Positions 32,584-43,031 of a DNA stretch of 64,000 nucleotides are shown piece after piece. The stretch spans positions 7,688,001-7,752,000 of the forward strand of contig NZ_CP108081.1 of assembly GCF_036182465.1 (NCBI RefSeq), given 5' to 3'. Each line of letters begins with the position of its first letter. Positions within the stretch are counted from its first letter, which is position 1. The notes under the pieces were generated by a model. That model was not told the origin of the DNA. It saw only the letters and a list, made by a program, of their open reading frames with translations, and did no database searches. The DNA is from Streptomyces sp. NBC_00258. Its GTDB lineage: Bacteria > Actinomycetota > Actinomycetes > Streptomycetales > Streptomycetaceae. The position numbers and the translations under genes are program-made.

Positions 32584-34126
32584 CGGGGCCCTCCACAGCG
32601 GTAACGGAGTCGGTGGTAACGGTCGTAACGGGTGTCGTGGGTGTGCTGACGGCGAGTGCCATCACGGAGTCCTGGGTCGCGTCGTCGGCGGAGAGTTCAC
32701 CGGCGATCCGGCCCTGGGCCATCACCAGCACCCGGTCGCTCATGCCGAGCACCTCGGGCAGATCGCTGGAGATCATCAGGACGGCATGGCCGGCGGCGGT
32801 GAGTTCGTTGATCAGCTGGTAGATCTCGACCTTGGCGCCGACGTCGATGCCGCGCGTCGGCTCGTCGAGGATCAGCACCTTGGTGTCGGCGAGCAGCCAC
32901 TTGCCGATGACGACCTTCTGCTGGTTGCCGCCGGAGAGCGTGCGCACGTGCTGGCCGAGCCCGGCCATCCGTACGCCGAGCTGCTCGGCGATCCTCGCGG
33001 CGGCCGTCCGCTGCCCCTTGAGGTCGACGAGCCCGCCGCGGGTCGCCGCCCGCAGGGTGACGAGCCCGAGGTTCTCCTCGACGGAGGCGTCGAGCAGGAG
33101 GCCCTGGCCCTTGCGGTCCTCGGGGACGAGCCCGATGCCCGCGGTCATGGCCGCGCTCACGTCGTGGCGCGGCAGCCGCTCGCCGGCCACGGCCACGGAC
33201 CCCTTGTCGTACGGATCGGCCCCGAAGACCGCTCGTACGACCTCGGTACGTCCCGCTCCCACGAGCCCCGCGATGCCGACGACCTCACCGGCCCGCACCT
33301 CGAAACTCACGTCGTGGAAGACACCGTCCCTGGTGAGCCCCTCCACGGTGAGCAACGCGGTCCCGGTGTCGGCCCGTTCGCGCGGATACTGCAGCTCGAT
33401 GGAGCGGCCCACCATGAGGCGTACGAGCTCGTCCTCGGGCGTGTCGGCGGGCACCTGGCCGATGCTCCGGCCGTCCCGGAGGACCGTGACCCGGTCTCCC
33501 AGGGCGGCGATCTCCTCCAGGTGGTGCGTGATGAAGACGACGCCGACGCCGTCCTCGCGCAGCTGCCGCACGATCCGGAAGAGCTTCTCGACCTCTCCGG
33601 AGGTGAGCACCGCGGTCGGCTCGTCCATGATCAGGACGCGTGCGTCCAGGCTCAGCGCCTTGGCGATCTCGACCATCTGCAGACGCGCGATACCGAGTTC
33701 ACGCACCCGCGCGCGCGGGGACACGTTCACACCGACCCGCTCCAGGAGCACGGCGGCGTCGGCCTCCATCGTCCTGCGGTCGATCATCCCGAAGCGACGC
33801 GGCTGGCGGCCCAGGAAGATGTTCTCGGCGACCGTCAGATCGGGGACCAGGTTGAACTCCTGGTAGATGGTCGCGATCCCGAGGCGCTCGGCGTCCTGCG
33901 CACCATGGATACGGACCTTCTTGCCGTCGACCACGATCTTCCCGGCGTCGGGCCGGTAGGCGCCGGACAGCATCTTGATGAGCGTGCTCTTGCCGGCGCC
34001 GTTCTCACCGAGCAGCACGTGCACCTCGCCGCGGCGCAGATCGAAGTCGACGCTGTCGAGCGCGACCACACCGGGGAAGGTCTTGCGTATGCCTTCGATA
34101 CGCAGCAACTCGTCGGGACTGCTCAC
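32573..34126 (-). CDS. rbsA: ribose ABC transporter ATP-binding protein (two NBDs)
   Basis: 517 residues from GTG 34126 with AAAGGAG six bases upstream. Tandem sugar-type ATPase domains. NBD1: Walker A LGENGAGKSTLIKML, Walker B LIMDEPTAVLT. NBD2: the characteristic degenerate P-loop GLVGAGRTEVVRAVFG, signature LSGGNQQKVVIGKWL, LDEPTRGIDVGAK. It energises ribose (or a related pentose) import with the fused permease/binding protein. It overlaps rbsR by four bases and the permease by eleven, so it is translationally coupled on both sides. Confidence 0.94.
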   Translation of the reverse strand: MSSPDELLRIEGIRKTFPGVVALDSVDFDLRRGEVHVLLGENGAGKSTLIKMLSGAYRPDAGKIVVDGKKVRIHGAQDAERLGIATIYQEFNLVPDLTVAENIFLGRQPRRFGMIDRRTMEADAAVLLERVGVNVSPRARVRELGIARLQMVEIAKALSLDARVLIMDEPTAVLTSGEVEKLFRIVRQLREDGVGVVFITHHLEEIAALGDRVTVLRDGRSIGQVPADTPEDELVRLMVGRSIELQYPRERADTGTALLTVEGLTRDGVFHDVSFEVRAGEVVGIAGLVGAGRTEVVRAVFGADPYDKGSVAVAGERLPRHDVSAAMTAGIGLVPEDRKGQGLLLDASVEENLGLVTLRAATRGGLVDLKGQRTAAARIAEQLGVRMAGLGQHVRTLSGGNQQKVVIGKWLLADTKVLILDEPTRGIDVGAKVEIYQLINELTAAGHAVLMISSDLPEVLGMSDRVLVMAQGRIAGELSADDATQDSVMALAVSTPTTPVTTVTTDSVTAVEGPDGH

Positions 34127-35163
34127 GTGTTGCTCCTTTGCGGGGACGTGTGCGGGTACGGGGGCTCGCCGCCCGGCTCGCCGCACGAGCGGCGGACGAC
34201 GAGACGGGCGGGGAGGGTGACGGAGTGCGGGGGCCGGCCCTCGATGCGGTCGACGAGGGCGCGTACGGCGGCGCGGCCCAGCTCGGGGGTGGGCTGGGCG
34301 ATCGCCGTGATCGGCGGATCGGTGTGCACGAACCAGGCGATGTCGTCGAACGCCGCGAGCGCGATGTCGTCGGGAACCCGCATCCCGCGCGCGCGGATGG
34401 CGTCCAGGGCGCCCAGGGCCATCAGGTTGTCGGCCGCGAAGACGACCTCGGGCGGTTCGGGGAGGTCGAGGAACTCCTCGGTGACCCGGCGACCGCTGGC
34501 CGCCTGGAAGTCGCCCTGCCCTATGTAGGCGTCGGGCAGCGGGAGCCCGTACTCCTGGAGGGCGTCCCGGAAGGCCGCCACGCGCTCGCTGCCGGTCGTG
34601 GTGGCCGCCGGGCCCGCGATGATGGCGAGCCTGCGGTGGCCGAGGCGGTGCAGGTGGGTGACCAGGTCGTGGATGGCGGTGCGTCCGTCCGCCCGGACGA
34701 CGGGCACGTCCATGCCCGGGATCCAGCGGTCCACGAAGACCATCGGGGTCCCCGCGCGCGCGGCGTCCAGCATCAGCGGGGAGCCGCCGTCCGTGGGGGA
34801 GACCAGGAGGCCGTCGATACGGCGGTCGAGGAGCGTACGGACGTGGTGGTCCTGCAACTCGGGCCGCTCGTCGGCGTTTCCGATGATCACGCTGTAGCCG
34901 AGGGCGCGGGCCTCCTCCTCGACGGAGCGGGCCAGTTCGGTGAAGTACGGGTTGAGCACGTCACTGATGACCAGGCCGAGGGTGCGGGTCTGGTCGGTGC
35001 GCAGGGAGCGGGCGACGGCGTTCGGGCGGTAGCCCAGCGTCTCGACCGCGGCCAGCACCTGGGCGCGTGCCGCTGCGCTGACCGAGGGGTGGTCGTTCAG
35101 GACGCGCGAGACCGTGGCGACGGATACGCCTGCCTCGGCGGCGACGTCCTTGATGCTCGCCAT
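34123..35163 (-). CDS. rbsR: LacI-family repressor of the ribose operon
   Basis: 346 residues; the ATG at 35163 has a near-perfect AAGGAGGTGG. The HTH is SIKDVAAEAGVSVATVSRVLND with hinge RPNAVARSLR. The ligand-binding half (LGLVISDVLNPYFTELARSV, FVDRWIPGMDVPVVRADGR, LAIIAGPAATTTGSERVAAF, VFAADNLMALGALDAIR, IALAAFDDIAWF) is RbsR/PurR-like. It is the first gene of the operon rbsR-A-CB-K-D and two copies of TGGAATCGATTACATG lie just upstream, so it probably represses its own operon until ribose binds. Confidence 0.92.
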   Translation of the reverse strand: MASIKDVAAEAGVSVATVSRVLNDHPSVSAAARAQVLAAVETLGYRPNAVARSLRTDQTRTLGLVISDVLNPYFTELARSVEEEARALGYSVIIGNADERPELQDHHVRTLLDRRIDGLLVSPTDGGSPLMLDAARAGTPMVFVDRWIPGMDVPVVRADGRTAIHDLVTHLHRLGHRRLAIIAGPAATTTGSERVAAFRDALQEYGLPLPDAYIGQGDFQAASGRRVTEEFLDLPEPPEVVFAADNLMALGALDAIRARGMRVPDDIALAAFDDIAWFVHTDPPITAIAQPTPELGRAAVRALVDRIEGRPPHSVTLPARLVVRRSCGEPGGEPPYPHTSPQRSNT

Positions 35164-35181
35164 CGACGCTCCACCTCCTTG

Positions 35182-35197
35182 TGGAATCGATTACATG
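35182..35197. promoter_or_regulatory. RbsR operator O1
   Basis: TGGAATCGATTACATG with the palindromic core AATCGATT (35185-35192), 22 bases before the rbsR start codon. It is an exact repeat of a second site 32 bases away (35214), about three helical turns, suiting cooperative binding by two dimers. Confidence 0.75.
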
Positions 35198-35213
35198 CGC
35201 CTACAGGGAGGAT

Positions 35214-35229
35214 TGGAATCGATTACATG
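35214..35229. promoter_or_regulatory. RbsR operator O2
   Basis: Second exact copy of TGGAATCGATTACATG (core 35217-35224), 32 bases upstream of O1. The promoter of the ribose operon must lie in or beside these two sites. The rest of the gap to recD2 is repeat element copy B. Confidence 0.75.
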
Positions 35230-35320
35230 GAAGTTAACAAGTGCCTGAGACCGGATCGTGATGAAGGGGGGTGGGGTGGGTGGGGTGTGTGTGGTGTCTG
35301 CGGGTGGGTGGGGGCTTGTC

Positions 35321-35533
35321 GCGCAGTTCCTCGCGCCCCTGAAAGATGCGCCTGCCGTTCGTCGTCGGGTCGGGGCCGCGACGGGGCATCCGATCGCAGC
35401 TGTGTCATCCCGGGCCGATTGGGTGCCCTCGGGAGGTCGTGCTGCGATCGGAAACCCCGACACGACCCCTTCGGCCGGAGGGCGACTGGCGGAGGGTGGG
35501 GGCGGGCCCCTTTAGGGGCGCGGGGAACTGCGC
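35321..35533 (+). repeat. 213-bp inverted-repeat element, copy B
   Basis: Terminal repeats 35321-35340 (GCGCAGTTCCTCGCGCCCCT) and 35514-35533 (AGGGGCGCGGGGAACTGCGC). The core 35372-35469 contains the 11-bp perfect stem 35390-35400/35441-35451 and the 40-base loop 35401-35440. Located between the divergent rbsR and recD2 genes, 84 bases from recD2. Confidence 0.85.
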
Positions 35534-35616
35534 GGTCAGCCCCCGCCGGGCCGCGGATGCCATGGACGCCATGAATGGGCGCCCCCGCTGTCAGAGGTGG
35601 GGGGTAGCGTCGGATC

Positions 35617-37878
35617 ATGTCCAAGCAAGGGGCGGGGAACGGGGAGCGGAACCTGGCGGTTCTGGAGGGCGTGCTGGAGCGGATCACGTACGCCAATGAG
35701 GAGAACGGCTACACGGTGGCCCGGGTGGACACGGGTCGAGGTGGCGGTGATCTCCTCACGGTCGTCGGGGCGCTGCTCGGCGCCCAGGTGGGGGAGTCCC
35801 TGCGGATGGAGGGCCGTTGGGGCTCCCATCAGCAGTACGGGAAGCAGTTCACCGTCGAGAACTACACGACCGTGCTGCCCGCCACCGTCCAGGGCATCCG
35901 CCGCTATCTCGGTTCCGGTCTGGTGAAGGGCATCGGGCCGATCTTCGCCGACCGCATCACGCAGCACTTCGGGCTGGACACGCTGCAGATCATCGAGGAG
36001 GAGCCGAAGCGGCTCATCGAGGTTCCCGGTCTCGGCCCGAAGCGGACCAAGAAGATCGCCGAGGCCTGGGAGGAGCAGAAGGCGATCAAGGAGGTCATGC
36101 TCTTCCTCCAGACCGTCGAGGTGTCGACGTCGATCGCGGTCCGCATCTACAAGAAGTACGGCGACGCGTCGATCTCGGTCGTGAAGAACCAGCCGTACCG
36201 CCTCGCGTCGGACGTCTGGGGCATCGGGTTCCTCACCGCCGACAAGATCGCCCAGTCCGTGGGCATCCCGCACGACAGCCCGGAGCGCGTCAAGGCGGGC
36301 CTGCAGTACGCCCTTTCGCAGTCGACGGACCAGGGCCACTGTTTCCTCCCGGAGGAGCAGCTGATCGCGGACGCGGTGAAACTGCTCCAGGTGGACACGG
36401 GCCTGGTCATCGAGTGCCTCGCGGAGCTGGCGGCTCCGACCGAGGAGGGCGAGGAGCCGGGTGTCGTGCGGGAGCGCGTGCCCGGCCTGGACGGCGGCGA
36501 TCCGGTCACCGCCATCTACCTGGTCCCCTTCCACCGGGCCGAACTGTCCCTCTCGGCGCAGCTGTTGCGCCTCCTGCGTACGGACGAGGACCGCATGCCG
36601 GGCTTCCGGAACGTGGCCTGGGACAAGGCACTTGCCTGGCTCAAGGACCGTACGGGGGTGGAGCTGGCCCCCGAGCAGGAGGAGGCGGTCCGGCTCGCCC
36701 TCACCGAGAAGGTCGCGGTGCTCACGGGCGGGCCCGGCTGTGGCAAGTCCTTCACGGTCCGTTCGATCGTGGAGCTGGCCAGGGCGAAGAAGGCGAAGGT
36801 CGTGCTGGCCGCGCCGACGGGCCGCGCCGCCAAACGACTTGCCGAACTGACCGGCGCCGACGCCTCCACCGTGCACCGGCTCCTTGAGCTGAAGCCGGGC
36901 GGTGACGCGGCGTACGACAAGGACCGCCCGCTGGACGCGGACCTGGTGGTAGTGGACGAGGCGTCCATGCTGGACCTCCTACTCGCCAACAAGCTGGTGA
37001 AGGCGATCCCTCCGGGGGCGCACCTGCTCTTCGTCGGGGACGTCGACCAGTTGCCGAGCGTGGGGGCGGGCGAGGTGCTGCGGGATCTGCTCGCCGAGGG
37101 TGGGCCGGTCCCGGCGGTCCGTCTCACCCGGGTGTTCCGGCAGGCCCAGCAGTCAGGGGTGGTGACGAACGCTCACCGGATCAACGAGGGCCGGCATCCG
37201 ATCACGGACGGGCTCAAGGACTTCTTCCTCTTCGTCGAGGACGACACGGAGGAGGCGGGGCGGCTGACGGTGGATGTGGCCGCGCGGCGCATTCCGGCCA
37301 AGTTCGGCCTGGATCCCCGGCGTGACGTCCAGGTCCTGGCGCCCATGCACCGAGGCCCGGCAGGCGCCGGCACCCTCAACGGCCTGCTCCAGCAGGCCAT
37401 CACGCCGGCCCGCCCCGACCTCCCCGAGAAGCGGTTCGGCGGCCGCGTCTTCCGTGTTGGCGACAAGGTCACCCAGATCCGCAACAACTACGAGAAGGGC
37501 GAGAACGGCGTCTTCAACGGCACGGTGGGGGTGGTGACTTCCCTCAACCTCGACGACCAGCGCCTCACGGTCCTGACGGACGAGGACGAGGAGGTCCCGT
37601 ACGAGTTCGACGAGCTCGACGAGCTGGCCCACGCGTACGCGGTGACGATCCACCGCTCCCAGGGCAGTGAGTATCCCGCCGTCGTCATCCCCGTCACCAC
37701 GGGCGCCTGGATGATGCTCCAGCGCAACCTTCTGTATACGGCCGTCACTCGCGCCAAGCAGCTCGTAGTGCTGGTCGGCTCCCGCAAGGCCCTCGGCCAG
37801 GCCGTTCGCACGGTGTCCGCCGGCCGCCGCTGCACGTCTTTGGACCACCGCCTGTCCGGAGCCCGCCTCCCGAACTGA
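35617..37878 (+). CDS. recD2: RecD2-type ATP-dependent 5'-3' DNA helicase
   Basis: 753 residues. The N-terminal OB-like domain (LEGVLERITYANEENGYTVARV) and tandem helix-hairpin-helix segments (GSGLVKGIGPIFADRI, EVPGLGPKRTKKIAEAWEEQ) are typical of RecD2 proteins in bacteria where the protein acts without RecBC. SF1B helicase motifs: I LTGGPGCGKSF (Walker A about 371-379), II VVDEASMLD, III FVGDVDQLPSVG, IV RLTRVFRQA, and V/VI TIHRSQGSEYPAVV with VTRAKQ. Likely role in DNA repair and replication-fork processing. Monocistronic. Confidence 0.94.
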   Translation: MSKQGAGNGERNLAVLEGVLERITYANEENGYTVARVDTGRGGGDLLTVVGALLGAQVGESLRMEGRWGSHQQYGKQFTVENYTTVLPATVQGIRRYLGSGLVKGIGPIFADRITQHFGLDTLQIIEEEPKRLIEVPGLGPKRTKKIAEAWEEQKAIKEVMLFLQTVEVSTSIAVRIYKKYGDASISVVKNQPYRLASDVWGIGFLTADKIAQSVGIPHDSPERVKAGLQYALSQSTDQGHCFLPEEQLIADAVKLLQVDTGLVIECLAELAAPTEEGEEPGVVRERVPGLDGGDPVTAIYLVPFHRAELSLSAQLLRLLRTDEDRMPGFRNVAWDKALAWLKDRTGVELAPEQEEAVRLALTEKVAVLTGGPGCGKSFTVRSIVELARAKKAKVVLAAPTGRAAKRLAELTGADASTVHRLLELKPGGDAAYDKDRPLDADLVVVDEASMLDLLLANKLVKAIPPGAHLLFVGDVDQLPSVGAGEVLRDLLAEGGPVPAVRLTRVFRQAQQSGVVTNAHRINEGRHPITDGLKDFFLFVEDDTEEAGRLTVDVAARRIPAKFGLDPRRDVQVLAPMHRGPAGAGTLNGLLQQAITPARPDLPEKRFGGRVFRVGDKVTQIRNNYEKGENGVFNGTVGVVTSLNLDDQRLTVLTDEDEEVPYEFDELDELAHAYAVTIHRSQGSEYPAVVIPVTTGAWMMLQRNLLYTAVTRAKQLVVLVGSRKALGQAVRTVSAGRRCTSLDHRLSGARLPN

Positions 37879-37930
37879 CCCCGCCCCCGACCCCGACCCC
37901 GGCGAGGGCTGGCCGCGCCCCTAAAAGATT

Positions 37931-37984
37931 GCGCAGTTCCCCGCGCCCCTAAAGCCAAAAGACTGCGCCGTTCCCCGCGCCCCT
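37931..37984. repeat. two tandem solo terminal repeats
   Basis: GCGCAGTTCCCCGCGCCCCT at 37931-37950 and GCGCCGTTCCCCGCGCCCCT at 37965-37984, separated by AAAGCCAAAAGACT. They directly follow recD2 and flank element copy C. Confidence 0.7.
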
Positions 37985-38036
37985 GAGGATGAGGGCGTGC
38001 CGCCGTTCGTCAGCTGCCGGCCGCCGTGGGCTGATC

Positions 38037-38266
38037 GCGCAGTTCCCCGCGCCCCCAAAGGGGGCGCAGCCCCTCTGGCAAGTGGCCCCACCGGGCGGCA
38101 GTCGCTCCCCGGCGCAAGGGGTCGTGTCGGGGTTTCCGATCGCAGCACGACCTCCCGTGGGCGCCCAATGAACAGGGGATGACACAGCTGCGATCGGATG
38201 CCCCGTCGCGGCCCCGACCCGACGACGAACGGCAGGCGCATCTTTTAGGGGCGCGAGGAACGGCGC
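38037..38266 (-). repeat. 230-bp inverted-repeat element, copy C
   Basis: Terminal repeats 38037-38056 and 38247-38266 (the latter with GCGAGGAACGG variants) surround the same 98-bp core at 38118-38215, including the 11-bp stem 38136-38146/38187-38197 and a 40-base loop with a different centre. The 17 extra bases lie between core and left repeat. It fills most of the recD2-gltA gap (37879-38497), which holds no gene. Confidence 0.85.
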
Positions 38267-38497
38267 GACCAGCCCCACCCAACCCGCAGACAAAAAATGA
38301 TCGATCAAACGAGTCGGAAACGTCACACGGCACTTTCGGAAGAAGGAGGAACCGGGCAGGATGAACAGGTTGGCGGCACTGAGTGCCGCCAATAGGCCCA
38401 ATGGTCGACCCCGAGTGCACTCTCCTGCGCCAAATGGGGGATGGTAGAGACAGTCAGGGCACCTCGAAGAAGAGGCACAACGTCGGTGAGGGATGAC

Positions 38498-39787
38498 GTG
38501 AGCGACAACTCTGTAGTACTGCGGCACGGCGACGGCGAGTACACCTACCCGGTGATCGACAGCACCGTCGGCGACAAGGGCTTCGACATCGGGAAGCTCC
38601 GCGCCCAGACCGGTCTGGTGACGCTGGACAGCGGGTATGGAAACACCGCCGCCTATAAATCCGCCATCACCTACCTCGACGGTGAGCAGGGCATCCTCCG
38701 CTACCGCGGCTACCCGATCGAGCAGCTGGCCGAGCGCTCCACCTTCCTTGAGGTGGCCTCCCTGCTGATCAACGGCGAGCTGCCCACGGTCGACGAGCTC
38801 TCCGTCTTCAAGAACGAGATCACGCAGCACACCCTGCTGCACGAGGACGTCAAGCGCTTCTACCAGGGCTTCCCGCGCGACGCCCACCCGATGGCGATGC
38901 TGTCGTCGGTGGTCAGCGCCCTGTCGACGTTCTACCAGGACAGCCACAACCCGTTCGACGAGAAGCAGCGTCACCTCTCGACGATCCGCCTTCTCGCCAA
39001 GCTTCCGACGATCGCGGCGTACGCGTACAAGAAGTCCATCGGTCACCCCTTCGTCTACCCGCGCAACGACCTCGGGTACGTCGAGAACTTCCTGCGCATG
39101 ACCTTCTCGGTCCCCGCCCAGGAGTACGACCTGGACCCGGTCGTCGTCTCCGCGCTCGACAAGCTGCTCATCCTGCACGCGGACCACGAGCAGAACTGTT
39201 CGACCTCCACCGTCCGTCTGGTGGGCTCGTCGCAGGCGAACATGTTCGCCTCGATCTCGGCCGGCATCAGCGCCCTCTGGGGCCCGCTGCACGGCGGCGC
39301 CAACCAGTCGGTCCTGGAGATGCTGGAAGGCATCAAGGCCAACGGCGGCGACGTCGACTCCTTCATCCGCAAGGTGAAGAACAAGGAGGACGGCGTCCGC
39401 CTGATGGGCTTCGGCCACCGGGTGTACAAGTCCTTCGACCCGCGCGCCAAGATCATCAAGGCGGCGGCGCACGACGTCCTCTCGGCCCTCGGCAAGTCCG
39501 ACGAGCTGCTGGACATCGCGCTCAAGCTGGAGGAGCACGCGCTCTCCGACGACTACTTCGTCTCGCGCAACCTCTACCCGAACGTGGACTTCTACACCGG
39601 CCTGATCTACCGGGCCATGGGCTTCCCGACCGAGATGTTCACGGTCCTGTTCGCCCTCGGCCGCCTCCCGGGCTGGATCGCCCAGTGGCACGAGATGATC
39701 AAGGAGCCGGGTTCGCGCATCGGCCGCCCGCGCCAGATCTACACCGGCGTGGTCGAGCGGGACTTCGTTCCTGTCGAAGAGCGCTAG
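38498..39787 (+). CDS. gltA: citrate synthase (type II)
   Basis: 429 residues from GTG 38498 (MSDNSVVLRHGDGEYTYPVID) with GAGGGA upstream; GTG 38486 is in frame. Condenses oxaloacetate and acetyl-CoA at the head of the TCA cycle. The N-terminal beta-domain LVTLDSGYGNTAAYKSAITYLDGEQGILRYRGYPI is typical of the hexameric NADH-sensitive type. Catalytic residues: the His of LHADHEQNCSTST, the His of MGFGHRVYKSFDPRA and the Asp of LYPNVDFYTGL. It ends in a very strong terminator at 39847. Monocistronic. Confidence 0.96.
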   Translation: MSDNSVVLRHGDGEYTYPVIDSTVGDKGFDIGKLRAQTGLVTLDSGYGNTAAYKSAITYLDGEQGILRYRGYPIEQLAERSTFLEVASLLINGELPTVDELSVFKNEITQHTLLHEDVKRFYQGFPRDAHPMAMLSSVVSALSTFYQDSHNPFDEKQRHLSTIRLLAKLPTIAAYAYKKSIGHPFVYPRNDLGYVENFLRMTFSVPAQEYDLDPVVVSALDKLLILHADHEQNCSTSTVRLVGSSQANMFASISAGISALWGPLHGGANQSVLEMLEGIKANGGDVDSFIRKVKNKEDGVRLMGFGHRVYKSFDPRAKIIKAAAHDVLSALGKSDELLDIALKLEEHALSDDYFVSRNLYPNVDFYTGLIYRAMGFPTEMFTVLFALGRLPGWIAQWHEMIKEPGSRIGRPRQIYTGVVERDFVPVEER

Positions 39788-39821
39788 GCAGTTCGTTCGT
39801 CTGCAGGTCCGCGGGGGCTGG

Positions 39822-39844
39822 TCGCCCAGCTCCCCGCGCCCTGA
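39822..39844. repeat. degenerate solo terminal repeat
   Basis: GGTCGCCCAGCTCCCCGCGCCC is a diverged copy of the 20-base repeat, preceded by CGGGGGCT as in the others. It sits between the gltA stop and its terminator. Confidence 0.5.
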
Positions 39845-39846
39845 AA

Positions 39847-39884
39847 GAAGAGGGGGCGTCCCTGACCAGGGACGCCCCCTCTTC
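39847..39884 (+). terminator. gltA terminator
   Basis: An 18-base arm at 39847-39864 pairs perfectly with 39867-39884 (core GGGGGCGTCCCTG / CAGGGACGCCCCC); the apex opens to a small loop. Flanking A-rich and TCTTC bases make it a bidirectional intrinsic terminator, 60 bases after the gltA stop. Confidence 0.9.
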
Positions 39885-39895
39885 AGCTGTACAAG

Positions 39896-39924
39896 TTGCA
39901 CAAGCTGCACAAGTCGTACGGATA
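39896..39924 (+). promoter_or_regulatory. candidate promoter of the 6C-like RNA
   Basis: TTGCAC, 17 bases, CGGATA resembles a housekeeping-sigma promoter that would start transcription near 39930, right at the base of the first C-loop hairpin. The spacer contains repeated TGCACAAG units. Confidence 0.4.
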
Positions 39925-39927
39925 ACA

Positions 39928-40018
39928 GAAGGCGCCCCGCTACGGTCCCCCCACGGGCCGTAGATCGGGGCGCCTTCCCATGTCCCGGTGCGGATTCCCC
40001 CCACGGGATCCGGCCGGG
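39928..40018 (+). ncRNA. 6C-type small RNA (two hairpins with CCCCCC loops)
   Basis: Hairpin 1 (39928-39977) pairs GGCGCCCCG with CGGGGCGCC and CTACGG with CCGTAG around the loop TCCCCCCACGGG. Hairpin 2 (39984-40018) pairs CCCGG with CCGGG and CGGAT with ATCCG around the identical loop TCCCCCCACGGG. Two stem-loops each with at least six cytosines in the loop define the actinobacterial 6C RNA family, whose exact role differs by genus. The strand is set by the C-rich loops and the upstream promoter-like element. The 3' end is unclear; further pairing (40090-40097 with 40140-40147) and a CCCGTACGTACGGG palindrome downstream may belong to the transcript. Confidence 0.82.
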
Positions 40019-40413
40019 CGTCTGAAGGCAGCGCCTGAGTCGCTGCGAGCAAAACGAGCAAAACTGGTTGGACTGCCGTGCTGCGGTCTGCCGGGACCCG
40101 TACGTACGGGAGGGCCGCTCAAAGCTCCCCGCTGTACGTGTCCCGGCAACGCAATTCCGAGAACGTCCCCCAAGACGTCCCCAGATGTCAGATACGCCCC
40201 CCAAGACGTCTCTGACATCGTCAATCTAGACTCACGAACCCCTTCGATGGTTACGTTCACATCACTGTGATCTGCGTCTCTTGCGTATGTCCTGAAGATG
40301 CGCAAGCGCTCCGATATCGCTACCGGAACCCAAGCGTAAGGATGATGCGCGAGCCTTGTGAAGAGCTTATGTGAAGGCGTGTGCCGGACTCTAGGGGGAC
40401 TCTTACCTCTTCG

Positions 40414-42684
<2,271 letters not shown>

Positions 42685-42709
42685 CTCCGTGCTCCGGTTC
42701 CCGCCGGTT

Positions 42710-42949
42710 TCAGGCCTTGCCGACGAGCTCGAAGCCGGCCTCGTCGACGGCGGCGCGCACGGCCTCCTCGTCGAGCGGGGCGGCGGAGACCACGGTCACC
42801 TCGCCGGTGGAGGCGACGGCCTTCACCGAGGTGACACCGGCGATCTCGGAGATCTCACCGGACACCGAGCCTTCGCAGTGTCCGCAGCTCATCCCGCTCA
42901 CCTGGTAGACGGTGGTGAGGGAGCCCGGGGTGTCGGTCTGGGCGGTCAT
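42710..42949 (-). CDS. copZ: copper chaperone CopZ-like
   Basis: 79 residues from ATG 42949 with AGGAGC upstream. Single heavy-metal-associated domain with the metal-binding CxxC in YQVSGMSCGHCEGSVSGEIS, typical of Atx1/CopZ. It carries Cu(I) and hands it to CopA, encoded next. The short N-terminal extension MTAQTDTPGS is common in Streptomyces homologues. First gene of the copper operon. Confidence 0.93.
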   Translation of the reverse strand: MTAQTDTPGSLTTVYQVSGMSCGHCEGSVSGEISEIAGVTSVKAVASTGEVTVVSAAPLDEEAVRAAVDEAGFELVGKA

Positions 42950-43016
42950 GTCGTTGCTCCTCGTCGAGACGTGTGGGGCGTGCGTGGCCCACGAGGGCCT
43001 CACACTATCCACACTG

Positions 43017-43031
43017 TACCCCTAGGGGGTA
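43017..43031. promoter_or_regulatory. CsoR-type copper operator of copZ-copA
   Basis: TACCCCTAGGGGGTA is the GC-tract palindrome recognised by copper-sensing CsoR repressors. It lies 68 bases before the copZ start. The TAG stop codon of the upstream protease gene forms its centre (stop at 43022-43024). Confidence 0.82.

Noticed and set aside
39940..40305. Minus-strand open frame (121 codons) and plus-strand frame 39980-40270 in the gltA-copA gap
   Set aside because: Both overlap the 6C-type hairpins, have no Shine-Dalgarno and no recognisable protein features.
40298..40339. Mini-frame encoding MRKRSDIATGTQA as a possible leader peptide
   Set aside because: No ribosome binding site, no downstream same-strand gene to regulate.
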